Shown: positions 34,125-43,242 of the stretch, in pieces
Layout of the letters: each line of letters begins with the position of its first letter
How positions within the stretch are numbered: position 1 is the stretch's first letter
DNA from: DATFVA01 sp963743325
GTDB taxonomy: Bacteria; Bacteroidota; Ignavibacteria; Ignavibacteriales; Ignavibacteriaceae
Reading direction: 5' to 3'
Assembly (NCBI GenBank): GCA_963743325.1
Contig: CAVUOZ010000010.1
Coordinates: 310,001-374,000, forward strand
Length of the DNA: 64,000 nucleotides
Notes under the pieces: model-generated
The model's input: the letters and a program-made list of their open reading frames with translations, nothing else
Told to the model about the DNA's origin: nothing
Databases searched by the model: none
Program-made: the position numbers and the translations under genes

Positions 34125-35161
34125 TGACTGATAATATTGAAACTAAAGAAATAAAATTAACTGCTAAGGATTTTTCCAGCGGACAGGATGTAAGATGGTG
34201 TCCGGGCTGCGGAGATTATTCAATCCTTGCACAGGTTCAGAGATCTTTTCCTGAAATTATTGAAAGAAATAAGGAAAATGTTGTATGGATTTCAGGTATT
34301 GGTTGTTCTTCCCGCTTTCCATATTATATGGAAACTTACGGAATGCACGGCATCCACGGAAGAGCGCCTGCAATCGCTACCGGTGTTAAAATTGCCAGAC
34401 CTGATCTGTCAGTCTGGGTAGCCACCGGGGATGGCGACCTGCTCAGTATCGGAGGAAATCATTTTATTCACGCATGCAGAAAAAATGTGGATTTAAAAGT
34501 TCTGTTGTTTAATAACAGGATTTACGGACTAACAAAAGGGCAGTATTCACCAACATCTGAAAAAGGTAAAGTTACAAAGACAACTCCATTCGGAAGCGTT
34601 GACTATCCTTTCAATCCTCTTTCACTTGCAATCGGATCCGATGCAACATTTGTAGCCCGTGCAATGGACAGGGATGCCAAACATTTGCAGGAAATGATTA
34701 AACGCGCTGCTGATCATAAAGGATTGGCTTTTATTGAGATATTCCAGAACTGCGTAATTTATAATGATGGAGCGTTTGATCTCCTTTCCAAAAAAGATAC
34801 GAAAGATGATAATGTTTTGGTTCTTGAACACGGCAAACCGATGATTTTCGGGAAGAATAAGGATAAAGGAATTAAAATGGTTGACTATAAACCAGTCATT
34901 GTAGACCTTAATCTGAAAAATAACAGTATAAACGATTTATTAGTGCACGATGAGTTTGACGAAAGTCCTCTCCGGGCTATCTTTCTTGCTCATATGACAG
35001 ATTACGAAGGCTTCCCGACACCGGTGGGTGTTTTCCGGCAGATCAGTAAAGAAACGTATGATGCTGGTATAGAAAATCAGATTTCAGGTGTGATAAAGAT
35101 GAAGGGGGAGGGCGATCTCGATAAAATTCTCTTTAACGGAAATACCTGGGAGGTTAATTGA
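34124..35161 (+). CDS. korB: 2-oxoglutarate:ferredoxin oxidoreductase, beta subunit, copy 1
   Basis: 345 aa. Thiamine diphosphate and [4Fe-4S] binding subunit: DVRWCPGCGDYSIL, GIGCSSRFPYY and QNCVIYND supply the four cluster cysteines, and GDGDLLSIGGNHFIHACRKN with NNRIYGLTKGQYSPTSE forms the TPP-Mg pocket. GHMHxIHGRA is represented by GMHGIHGRAPAIATGVK. It starts within the korA stop codon. It is highly similar to the second copy at 37583 but not identical. Confidence 0.93.
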   Translation: MTDNIETKEIKLTAKDFSSGQDVRWCPGCGDYSILAQVQRSFPEIIERNKENVVWISGIGCSSRFPYYMETYGMHGIHGRAPAIATGVKIARPDLSVWVATGDGDLLSIGGNHFIHACRKNVDLKVLLFNNRIYGLTKGQYSPTSEKGKVTKTTPFGSVDYPFNPLSLAIGSDATFVARAMDRDAKHLQEMIKRAADHKGLAFIEIFQNCVIYNDGAFDLLSKKDTKDDNVLVLEHGKPMIFGKNKDKGIKMVDYKPVIVDLNLKNNSINDLLVHDEFDESPLRAIFLAHMTDYEGFPTPVGVFRQISKETYDAGIENQISGVIKMKGEGDLDKILFNGNTWEVN

Positions 35162-35209
35162 TTTAAATCGGCTATTTATAGCCGGCATAGCTCTTACTTA
35201 CTTGTTGAG

Positions 35210-35260
35210 AGGCTGCTTCAAAAGTATGTTAGTAATAACAACTGAGACAGCCTTTTTTTT
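35210..35260 (+). terminator. Terminator after korAB operon 1
   Basis: aggctg...cagcct closing on eight T residues, with a long loop of about 32 nt that may form further pairs (cttca/tgaga). Confidence 0.6.
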
Positions 35261-35334
35261 AATCGGGAAAGAGCATTTAACTTCACGAAGGGGGTAGTTA
35301 AGAAATATGAATCATTTGTTTTTATCAAGTGTAG

Positions 35335-35363
35335 AAAGTCCCACCAGGGAATAGTGGACTTTG
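35335..35363. repeat. Inverted repeat between korAB operons
   Basis: aaagtcccac, loop cagggaata, gtggacttt: an 8-9 bp stem with one bulged C. It could be a second terminator (tgtttgtt follows), an operator or a leader hairpin. Nothing similar stands out before the first operon. Confidence 0.45.
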
Positions 35364-35748
35364 TTTGTTCGGTCTATATGTTTTCTAAATTCATTCTTTT
35401 AACTACGAATAATTTAATTCCATATTGGATATTTGACTATTAACAACAGCTTTAATAAGTTGGAACAAATTATTTTCAGATCAGTAAAATCTCTTAGCTG
35501 AACACAATTTATCAGATTCACAAATATATTCTCACCTGAATTACCTTTATTTTTTTCCGGAATCAATAGAAATAAATTTTCCACGTTTACTATTTATTTA
35601 AGGAAAATATAGTGTGATATTCAGGAATTAAGAAGTAACCGTTTATATACAGTTTTTTGTGATTATAGTTTTGTAAAGAATTTATTATATTTTTACAACA
35701 GATACTTATCGAGTTTAAATATTTATTATTCACAAACCTCGGTGCAAA

Positions 35749-37593
35749 ATGCAAAAAGGCGTATTAGATCTCTCTGATGTTACAGTAAGATTCGCAGGAG
35801 ATTCAGGGGACGGAATGCAGTTAACAGGAAGCCAGTTTACAAATACCACAGCACTTGTCGGAAACGATTTAAGCACACTTCCGGATTATCCCGCTGAGAT
35901 TCGTGCACCTGCCGGAACAACTTATGGTGTCAGCGGTTTTCAGCTTCATTTCAGCAGTGATGATATACATACACCGGGTGATTCCCCCGATGTGCTGGTA
36001 GCAATGAATCCCGCAGCGTTAAAAACAAACATTAAAGATTTAAAGCCCGGCGGAACTATTATAATTAATATTAACTCTTTCGATCAGCGGAACTTTAAAC
36101 TTGCCGGATATGAAACAAATCCTCTGGAAGACGGGACCGTAGACGGATACAACATTGTACAGGTTCCATTAAGTCAGCTTACCAAGATTGCTCTCGAGAA
36201 CAGTGGACTTTCTGCCAAGGAAATAGAAAGATGTAAAAACTTTTTTGCTTTAGGTATGATGTACTGGTTATACAGCCGTCCTATCGAACCAACTCTGGAA
36301 TGGATCCGGTCAAAATTTAAATCAAGAGAAGACATTGCCGGTGCAAATGAAAAAGCACTTAAATCAGGTTATTATTTTGGCGAGAATACAGAGTTATTCA
36401 CTACCCGGTACACTGTTCAGCCGGCAAAATTAGTTAAGGGAAGGTATAGAAATATTTCCGGTAATGAAGCTCTTGCAATAGGATTCGTCACTGCTTCAGT
36501 TAAATCAGGGTTACCGTTATTCCTCGGCTCTTATCCGATAACCCCGGCTTCAGATATTTTACATGAATTGAGTAAGCACAAAAACTTTGGTGTAAGAACA
36601 TTCCAGGCGGAAGATGAAATTGCCGCAATAAGTGCGGCCATTGGTGCTTCATTTTCCGGCGCATTGGGCATTACCACAACCAGTGGTCCAGGCGTCGCCC
36701 TAAAAACAGAAGCGATCGGGCTTGCTGTAATGACTGAACTCCCGCTGGTAATCATTGATATACAGAGAGGTGGTCCGAGTACTGGCTTACCTACAAAAAC
36801 CGAACAGGCTGATTTACTCCAGGCCATGTACGGAAGGAACAGTGAAGCTCCGGTAGTAGTAATTGCGCCTTCAACTCCCACCGATTGTTTTTATATGGCC
36901 CTTGAAGCTGCACGTATAGCAACTCAATATATGGTTCCTGTCATGTATTTATCAGATGGATACCTTGCCAACGGATCTGAACCATGGAAAATCCCTGATC
37001 CGGATAAAATCCCTGAGATAAATGTTAAGTTCAAAACTGATCCCGAAAACTTTCAGCCGTATAAACGGGATGAAAACCTTGCCAGACCCTGGGCGGTTCC
37101 GGGTACTCCCGGCCTTGAACACAGGATTGGTGGACTGGAAAAAGCCAACATTACCGGCAACGTAAGCTATGATCCGGAAAACCATGAGTTTATGGTCAGA
37201 CTGCGTGCACAGAAAGTAAAGAACATAGAAAACGATATTCCTGATTTGAAAATTGAAGGAGATAAAGATGCTGAACTGCTGCTGGTTGGGTGGGGAAGTA
37301 CTTACGGATCAATCAGGGAAGCTATTAACCGTGCGAGGGGAAGAGGATTGAAAGTCGCTCACGCTCATTTTCGTTATCTCAATCCCTTTCCTAAAAATAC
37401 CGGTGATGTATTGAAGAAATACAAGCACATTGTTTGTCCTGAAATAAATATGGGGCAGCTCTCTAAATTACTAAGACAGGAATTCCTGGTTGATGTTGAA
37501 TCATTTAACAAAATACAGGGACTGCCGTTCAAATCACTTGAAATAGAATCGAAGATCGAATCCATAATAGGAGAAAAAGAAAATGGAAAATAA
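35749..37593 (+). CDS. korA: 2-oxoacid:ferredoxin oxidoreductase, fused gamma-alpha subunit, copy 2
   Basis: 614 aa, the same length and domain order as copy 1, with the same signature motifs (VRFAGDSGDGMQLTGSQFTN, SYPITPASDIL, FQAEDEIAAISAAIGASFSG, QRGGPSTGLPTKTEQADL). Many substitutions lie outside the motifs, so the duplication is old rather than recent. Substrate may be 2-oxoglutarate as for copy 1, or another 2-oxoacid. The C-terminus overlaps korB copy 2 by 11 bases. No strong ribosome site precedes ATG 35749. Confidence 0.9.
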   Translation: MQKGVLDLSDVTVRFAGDSGDGMQLTGSQFTNTTALVGNDLSTLPDYPAEIRAPAGTTYGVSGFQLHFSSDDIHTPGDSPDVLVAMNPAALKTNIKDLKPGGTIIININSFDQRNFKLAGYETNPLEDGTVDGYNIVQVPLSQLTKIALENSGLSAKEIERCKNFFALGMMYWLYSRPIEPTLEWIRSKFKSREDIAGANEKALKSGYYFGENTELFTTRYTVQPAKLVKGRYRNISGNEALAIGFVTASVKSGLPLFLGSYPITPASDILHELSKHKNFGVRTFQAEDEIAAISAAIGASFSGALGITTTSGPGVALKTEAIGLAVMTELPLVIIDIQRGGPSTGLPTKTEQADLLQAMYGRNSEAPVVVIAPSTPTDCFYMALEAARIATQYMVPVMYLSDGYLANGSEPWKIPDPDKIPEINVKFKTDPENFQPYKRDENLARPWAVPGTPGLEHRIGGLEKANITGNVSYDPENHEFMVRLRAQKVKNIENDIPDLKIEGDKDAELLLVGWGSTYGSIREAINRARGRGLKVAHAHFRYLNPFPKNTGDVLKKYKHIVCPEINMGQLSKLLRQEFLVDVESFNKIQGLPFKSLEIESKIESIIGEKENGK

Positions 37594-38617
37594 AGAGATG
37601 CCTCAGGATGTAAAATACACTGCCAAAGATTTTGCTTCATCACAGGATGTAAGATGGTGTCCCGGCTGCGGCGACTACTCAATACTCGCCCAGATGCAGA
37701 GAATTTCTCCTGATCTGAACATTAAAAAAGAAAATTTTGTCTGGGTATCCGGTATCGGGTGTGCTGCACGCTTTCCCTATTATATGGATACTTATGGTAT
37801 TCATGGTATTCACGGCAGAGCTACTGCAATTGCATCGGGAGTAAAAATTAATAGGCCGGAACTATCTGTATGGGTCGCTTCCGGAGACGGCGATCTTCTG
37901 AGTATAGGCGGAAATCATTTTATTCACGTCTGCAGAAGAAATATTGATATTAAAATTCTTCTTTTTAATAACAGGATTTATGGTCTGACTAAAGGACAAT
38001 ATTCACCGACTTCAGAAAAGGGTAAAAAGACAAAAAGTTCACCTTTCGGCAGTATTGATTATCCCTTTAATCCTTTAAGTCTTGCTGTTGGTTCGGGTGC
38101 CTCGTTCATAGCACGAAGTCTTGACCGTGATCCGAAACATCTTAAAGAAATGTTAACAAGGGCAGGCAAACATAAGGGTACTGCTTTTATTGAAATCTAC
38201 CAGAACTGTAATATTTTTAATGATGGCGCTTATGAAATCTATACAGAAAAAGAAACCAAAGCAGACAACGTTCTCTTTCTTGAACACGGTAAACCGATGA
38301 TTTTCGGAAAAGAGAATAACAAGGGAATTAAACTTAATGGGTTAACCCCTGAACTTATTAATATTACTGAAGGTTCAAATTCTATTACCGATGTCTGGGT
38401 TCACGATGAATTTGATAAAGGAACAGCGCGTGCGCATATATTAGCACAACTAGCTGATACTGAAGGAATGCCGACTCCAATAGGAGTTATCAGGCAGGAA
38501 GTGAAGGAAACTTATGAAGACGCTCTTTACAATCAGATCGATGCTTTAAAGAAAGCTAAAGGAGAAGGTAGTTTACAAAAATTACTCTTCAGTGGTAATA
38601 TGTGGGATGTTAATTGA
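37583..38617 (+). CDS. korB: 2-oxoacid:ferredoxin oxidoreductase, beta subunit, copy 2
   Basis: 344 aa. All four cluster cysteines are kept (WCPGCGDY, GIGCAARFPYY, QNCNIFND), as is the TPP motif GDGDLLSIGGNHFIHVCRRN and NNRIYGLTKGQYSPTSEKG. It begins 11 bases before the end of its korA partner, with aggagaaaaagaaa as the ribosome site. A clear terminator follows at 38670. Differences from copy 1 are spread along the protein. Confidence 0.9.
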   Translation: MENKEMPQDVKYTAKDFASSQDVRWCPGCGDYSILAQMQRISPDLNIKKENFVWVSGIGCAARFPYYMDTYGIHGIHGRATAIASGVKINRPELSVWVASGDGDLLSIGGNHFIHVCRRNIDIKILLFNNRIYGLTKGQYSPTSEKGKKTKSSPFGSIDYPFNPLSLAVGSGASFIARSLDRDPKHLKEMLTRAGKHKGTAFIEIYQNCNIFNDGAYEIYTEKETKADNVLFLEHGKPMIFGKENNKGIKLNGLTPELINITEGSNSITDVWVHDEFDKGTARAHILAQLADTEGMPTPIGVIRQEVKETYEDALYNQIDALKKAKGEGSLQKLLFSGNMWDVN

Positions 38618-38669
38618 GAATTCTTGAATTAAGGTATAATTTTTATATTTTTACTGATTAAATCACACC

Positions 38670-38700
38670 GGGCTTGAGTAAATCGAGCCCTTTTATTTTT
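38670..38700 (+). terminator. Rho-independent terminator after korAB operon 2
   Basis: gggcttga, loop gtaaa, tcgagccc, then ttttattttt: a strong stem of about 8 bp and a long T run. Confidence 0.9.
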
Positions 38701-38712
38701 AATAGAAAGTCT

Positions 38713-39708
38713 ATGATAGATTTTAATCAGTTAAAAAATATTCTGCTTGATAATAGTTCATTTCTAATCACCACACATGTTAATCCTGATGCAGACGCCA
38801 TAGGTTCTGAAATAGCTCTCTTTAATATTCTTAAAGAAAGCGGGAAAAAAGTAAGGATAATCAATCATAGCATAACCCCGTACAATTTGGTTTTTCTGGA
38901 CAAGGAAAATGTAATTGAACATTACTCCGAAGAAAAACACAAAGATTATTTTGAAGAAGCCGATGTTCTTGTTGCCGTAGATTTTAATCGTTCCAACAGA
39001 ATTGTCAGAATGGAAAAGGAATTTTTAAATTCTCATAGAATTAAAATATGTATAGATCACCACCCGGATTACGAGAATATATTTAATTACGTATTTATCG
39101 ATACGGATTACAGTGCAACCGGGCATATTATATATGATTTAATAAGGCAAACCGGCATAGTAAAATTAACGTATGAAACCGCCGAACCGATTTATGCGGC
39201 TATCATGACCGATACAGGTTCATTCAGGTTTGAGAGAACAACTCCTGAAATTCATAAAATAGCCGCCAGTCTCCTGGAAGCTGGAGTAAATCCCGGCGAT
39301 GTGTATGACAGGATTTTTGATCAGAGTAAGTTCAGTAAGATAAAGCTTCTTGGAAGAGCTGTGAACTCGATGAAATTATACGGAGATAATGATGAAGTTA
39401 GCTATATGTATATCACACGAAAGGATTTTGACGAAACGAAGGCTTTTGAGTCTGATACTGATGGATTTGTGAATGTTTCTTTATCGGTTGAGAATGTTAA
39501 ACTCGGACTTTTATTTCTTGAACTGAATGAAGGTTTTAAGGTCAGTTTCCGTTCAAAAGGAATAATCCCGGTTAACAAACTCGCTTCTGAATTCGGCGGA
39601 GGCGGACATATAAACGCCGCAGGTTTAAGAATCCGGGACGGAAATGTTGATCAATTTATTTCTAAAATATTAAACCGTGCTTTAGATTACGTAAAACAAT
39701 TTGGGTGA
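38713..39708 (+). CDS. DHH/DHHA1 phosphoesterase (NrnA-like)
   Basis: 331 aa from ATG 38713; the longer frame starting at TTG 38674 runs through the terminator and is rejected. The DHH domain shows TTHVNPDADAIGSEIAL, VAVDFNRSNRI and CIDHHPDYENIF, and later AIMTDTGSFRFERTTPE. The DHHA1 domain ends with the glycine motif FGGGGHINAAGLRI. It fits the bifunctional oligoribonuclease/pAp-phosphatase NrnA, which removes the last short oligonucleotides in RNA decay. The stop is followed by pepA four bases later. Confidence 0.9.
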   Translation: MIDFNQLKNILLDNSSFLITTHVNPDADAIGSEIALFNILKESGKKVRIINHSITPYNLVFLDKENVIEHYSEEKHKDYFEEADVLVAVDFNRSNRIVRMEKEFLNSHRIKICIDHHPDYENIFNYVFIDTDYSATGHIIYDLIRQTGIVKLTYETAEPIYAAIMTDTGSFRFERTTPEIHKIAASLLEAGVNPGDVYDRIFDQSKFSKIKLLGRAVNSMKLYGDNDEVSYMYITRKDFDETKAFESDTDGFVNVSLSVENVKLGLLFLELNEGFKVSFRSKGIIPVNKLASEFGGGGHINAAGLRIRDGNVDQFISKILNRALDYVKQFG

Positions 39709-39712
39709 AAAG

Positions 39713-41218
39713 ATGTTCAACCTTAATATAAAATCCGGTGGTAAGAAAATATCATATAAACCTTATTCAATCAGTCTGAAATATATGGTTGATGAGAAGA
39801 AACTTGAATCGAGTCTTCTTAATCTTGAAACGATATTTAATATAAGATTCTCCCCCCTCCAGAAGAAGAATTTTCTTGCCAAAGATGGAAACCAGATAAG
39901 GATATCCAAAAAGGACGGCAAACCTGATGCGGTTATTATTTCCAAAGTAAAAATTGATGAATCCTTTTCTCCCGACTATTTCAGGAATCATCTTGCAGGT
40001 TTTATTCCATCCATGGAATCCGAGCAGATAAAAAATCTTCATATATTCATTCCAAAGTCGGAGATATTTAAAAAGCATTTTACACATGAAGAATATTATT
40101 ATCAGACCTTTATTGAAGGGATTATATTAGGCAATTATTCTTTCGATAAGTATAAGGCAGATAAGAAGAAAACGAGGGATCTTAATGTATTTTTCTACGC
40201 TGACAATCAGAATAAATTAAACCACGCTATCTCAACAGCAATGGTTGTAATGGAAGGGGTTAATTTTACAAAAGAGTTGCAGAATGAACCTGGTTCGGTA
40301 TTAACTCCTGAAGTTCTTGCTAATAGAATAAAAAATACCCTTCCCGAGTTCGGCGCAAAAGTAACAGTGTTTGATGAGAAAGAAATTAAGAAGAGAAAAA
40401 TGGGGGGACTGCTGGCCGTTGGAATGGGAAGTGCTAATCCTCCAAGATTCATAATTATTGAATATAACGGTCCCAGTAAAAATAAGAAGAAGAAATCCTT
40501 TGCTCTTGTCGGTAAGGGAATTACTTTTGATTCTGGTGGAATATCAATAAAACCTGCCAGCAATATGGGAGAAATGAAAGCGGATATGTCAGGTGCAGCT
40601 GTTGTAGCCGGAACAATACTGGCAGCCGCAAAAGCTAAACTGCCTGTAAATATTTTAGGAGTAATTCCAACGGCAGAGAATATGCTTTCAGGTTCATCTA
40701 TGCGTCCCGGTGATATTGTAGTAACCGCATCGGGAAAAAGTATAGAGGTTGACAATACTGACGCAGAAGGGAGGATGATTCTTTCAGATGCCCTTGATTA
40801 TGCATCGAAAAGGAATCCGGATGTAATAATTGATCTCGCTACCTTAACAGGAGCATGCGTTGTAGCACTCGGTGAGTTTGTTGCAGGATTATTTAGTAAA
40901 GATGAGAAGCTTGCGGATGAACTTTATCAAAAAGGACTGAAAACCTACGACAGGTTGTGGAGACTGCCAATGTGGGATGATTACAATGAGCTGATCAAAA
41001 GCGATGTTGCAGATGTAAAGAATACCGGTGGGAGATGGGGCGGTGCTATAACTGCCGCTAAATTCCTTGAGAAATTTGTCGATAAAAATATTTCCTGGGC
41101 ACACCTCGATATCGCGGGACCCGCTTTGGCAAACAATTTTAATAATTATACAAAGAAGTATATGACGGGTTTTGGTGTAAGATTATTATTTGATTATTTA
41201 GCAAATCCATCAAAGTAA
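39713..41218 (+). CDS. pepA: Leucyl aminopeptidase (M17)
   Basis: 501 aa from ATG 39713; a TTG 12 bases earlier overlaps the previous gene and is less likely. The catalytic C-terminal half shows the metal-binding residues: VGKGITFDSGGISIKP (Lys, Asp), GEMKADMSGAA, NTDAEGRMILSDALDYA (the M17 signature) and IDLATLTGACVVALG. The N-terminal half is the variable M17 domain. It is a cytosolic hexameric zinc/manganese exopeptidase in protein turnover. It is close to the NrnA-like gene, so the two probably share a transcript. Confidence 0.93.
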   Translation: MFNLNIKSGGKKISYKPYSISLKYMVDEKKLESSLLNLETIFNIRFSPLQKKNFLAKDGNQIRISKKDGKPDAVIISKVKIDESFSPDYFRNHLAGFIPSMESEQIKNLHIFIPKSEIFKKHFTHEEYYYQTFIEGIILGNYSFDKYKADKKKTRDLNVFFYADNQNKLNHAISTAMVVMEGVNFTKELQNEPGSVLTPEVLANRIKNTLPEFGAKVTVFDEKEIKKRKMGGLLAVGMGSANPPRFIIIEYNGPSKNKKKKSFALVGKGITFDSGGISIKPASNMGEMKADMSGAAVVAGTILAAAKAKLPVNILGVIPTAENMLSGSSMRPGDIVVTASGKSIEVDNTDAEGRMILSDALDYASKRNPDVIIDLATLTGACVVALGEFVAGLFSKDEKLADELYQKGLKTYDRLWRLPMWDDYNELIKSDVADVKNTGGRWGGAITAAKFLEKFVDKNISWAHLDIAGPALANNFNNYTKKYMTGFGVRLLFDYLANPSK

Positions 41219-41250
41219 TTCGGAGCGGCTTGCCTGAGAGGAAAACTAAA

Positions 41251-41931
41251 TCATAGAACCTTCGAAATAATCTGTCCATCTTTCATTTCATAGACTTTAT
41301 CGGCCAGTTTTACTAAACCCGGATTATGGGTTACAATCACGAATGTCTTACCCATTTTGTCTCTCAGATCAATCAATATCTGATGCACTGCCTCGCTATT
41401 TTCTGAATCTAGATTGCCTGTAGGCTCATCGGCTAGTATAATATCAGGATCATTAGCCAATGCTCTGGCTACGGCGACTCTTTGTTGTTCACCACCGGAT
41501 AATTCTGCGGGCTTATGGTTAATACGTTCTTTCATCCCTACCGCTTCAAGTAATTCACCCGCTTTTTTTGAGGCTGTATTTAGAGATTGCCCCATGATCA
41601 TCCGGGGGATTGATACGTTCTCAATTGCCGTAAATTCAGGCAAAAGATGATGAAACTGAAAAACAAAACCAATATTTTTATTTCTGAATCTTGCGAGTTT
41701 ATCATCAGTCATATTAAATAAATTCTGCTCATTAAAATAAACCGCTCCTGAATCCGGTCTGTCCAGGCCGCCCATTATGTGGAGCAGTGTACTTTTACCG
41801 GCACCGGATGCTCCCACGATCACTGATATTTTATGATTCTCAATTTCAATATTTACTGAGCGTAATACTTCAAGTTTAACTTTTTTGGTATTCTGGTAGC
41901 TTTTTATAATATTTTGAGTTTGTAAGATCAA
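41251..41931 (-). CDS. lolD: Lipoprotein-release-type ABC transporter ATPase (LolD-like)
   Basis: 226 aa. Walker A GASGAGKSTLLHIMGG, Q-loop FQFHHLLPEFTAIENV, ABC signature LSGGEQQRVAVARALAND, Walker B IILADEPTGNLD, and H-loop VTHNPG are all present. The length and the VFQFHHLLPEFTA motif fit LolD/MacB-type ATPases. It lies downstream of two FtsX-like permeases on the same strand, giving a LolC-LolE-LolD-like set that would extract lipoproteins from the inner membrane. The gap to the permease gene is 78 bp. Confidence 0.9.
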   Translation of the reverse strand: MILQTQNIIKSYQNTKKVKLEVLRSVNIEIENHKISVIVGASGAGKSTLLHIMGGLDRPDSGAVYFNEQNLFNMTDDKLARFRNKNIGFVFQFHHLLPEFTAIENVSIPRMIMGQSLNTASKKAGELLEAVGMKERINHKPAELSGGEQQRVAVARALANDPDIILADEPTGNLDSENSEAVHQILIDLRDKMGKTFVIVTHNPGLVKLADKVYEMKDGQIISKVL

Positions 41932-42009
41932 ATTATGCCTATTTTATGGTTTTAGTAAAATGGATAACTTCTTTTAGATAATTACTATAATAATTATAAC
42001 TAAACTTAA

Positions 42010-43242
42010 TTATTCCCATTTTATAGCCTCTATCGTGTTTATTTTAGCGGCTCTTTTAGCCGGAAACAATGAAGCAAGGAATGTCAATAACAGTGATGCC
42101 CCACTTACAAAGAAAAAATCGCTTAATCTTAATTGGAGAGGTAAACTATCAATTTTATATTGAGTTGGGTCCAGGGGATAAATATTGAATTTTAATTGTA
42201 AAAAACATATAAAATAACCGAGCATCAAACCGGAAATTGTCCCAATTATACCAATAAGGATACCTTCATACATAAAGATTTTTAATATAGAATTCTGCTG
42301 TGCTCCCATAGAATTCAGAACACCGATATCACGTTTCTTCTCAATTACCGACATCGATAAGGAACCCAATATATTGAAAGAAGCTACCGCAATGATAAGA
42401 CAGAGAATTATATAAGCAGTCCATCGCTCAATCTGCATAACTGAATATAAGTCGCGATGGAAATCATACCATGTTTCTATCCTGTAATCCCTAGGGGATA
42501 ATTCATATTGAAGATGTTCTTTCACATCAAAGGATTCATCAATGTTTTTAAGACGGATATCATAGCCCTGGATATGATTTTTATAGCCAAGAATATTCTG
42601 TGCGTACTTTAAGGATGTAAAGATATACGAATCATCGTATTCATTATTTGTTGTGCTGTAAATTCCGGAAAGGATATATTGTTCGGTCTTCGGCGAAGAA
42701 AACTGAGTTATAGCCTTTTCAATTCCCGCAGGAGAAAGCAGAGTAAGTGTATCACCGATTAAAGTCTGAAGCCTGTCTGCCAGATGCAGTCCGAGTATTA
42801 TTTCCGGGAATTTACCGTTCTGACGAAGAGAATACTTACCGTAGAGCATACTCTTCTCAATATTATAAATGCTTTCACCTGAGCTCATATCAATTCCTTT
42901 AAGGTTCACTACCTGAAACAATCCTGCCCGGTATACCAGTACTTTCCCGCTGACATAAGGAGAGTATTTATTCACTTCAGGACTTCTTTTAAGCACTGAA
43001 TCAAGTTTTATTACGGCTGATTCATTATCAGGATTTATGATTTCCACCCTGACATGGGGATCAAAATTTATAAGGAATGATGTTACAAGGCTGCCAAATC
43101 CATTAAATACGGAAAGCACCACAATCAATGCGGCTACACCTATGGTTATACCGCAGATTGAAAGCACTGAAATTATAGTTATAAAATTGACTTTGTGTTT
43201 TGATACTAAATAACGGCGTGCTATAAAATTTTCAAATTTCAT
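42010..43242 (-). CDS. FtsX-like ABC permease (LolC/LolE type), second gene
   Basis: 410 aa. The start FIARRYLVSKHKVNFITIISVLSICGITIGVAALIVVLSVFNGF is the LolCE N-terminal signature. A large periplasmic domain (about 55-260) is followed by three membrane helices at the end (AYIILCLIIAVASFNILGSLSMSVIEKKRDIGVLNSMGA, IGTISGLMLGYFICFLQ, FFVSGASLLLTFLASLFPAKRAA). Its start overlaps the stop of the upstream permease by one base, so they are coupled. Confidence 0.9.
   Translation of the reverse strand: MKFENFIARRYLVSKHKVNFITIISVLSICGITIGVAALIVVLSVFNGFGSLVTSFLINFDPHVRVEIINPDNESAVIKLDSVLKRSPEVNKYSPYVSGKVLVYRAGLFQVVNLKGIDMSSGESIYNIEKSMLYGKYSLRQNGKFPEIILGLHLADRLQTLIGDTLTLLSPAGIEKAITQFSSPKTEQYILSGIYSTTNNEYDDSYIFTSLKYAQNILGYKNHIQGYDIRLKNIDESFDVKEHLQYELSPRDYRIETWYDFHRDLYSVMQIERWTAYIILCLIIAVASFNILGSLSMSVIEKKRDIGVLNSMGAQQNSILKIFMYEGILIGIIGTISGLMLGYFICFLQLKFNIYPLDPTQYKIDSLPLQLRLSDFFFVSGASLLLTFLASLFPAKRAAKINTIEAIKWE

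Larger units (their letters stand above)
35162..35748. other. Intergenic region between the two korAB operons
   Basis: 587 bp without a gene. It holds three stem-loops: cggcta/tagccg at 35169-35184, a terminator-like aggctg/cagcct with T8 at 35210-35260, and aaagtcccac/gtggacttt at 35335-35363. The last 250 bp are AT-rich and must hold the second operon's promoter. Having a terminator and a separate leader implies independent expression of the two pairs. Confidence 0.6.

Noticed and set aside
38674..38712. Upstream TTG start of the NrnA-like gene
   Set aside because: The extension would translate the korAB terminator (38670-38700); the ATG at 38713 is used instead.
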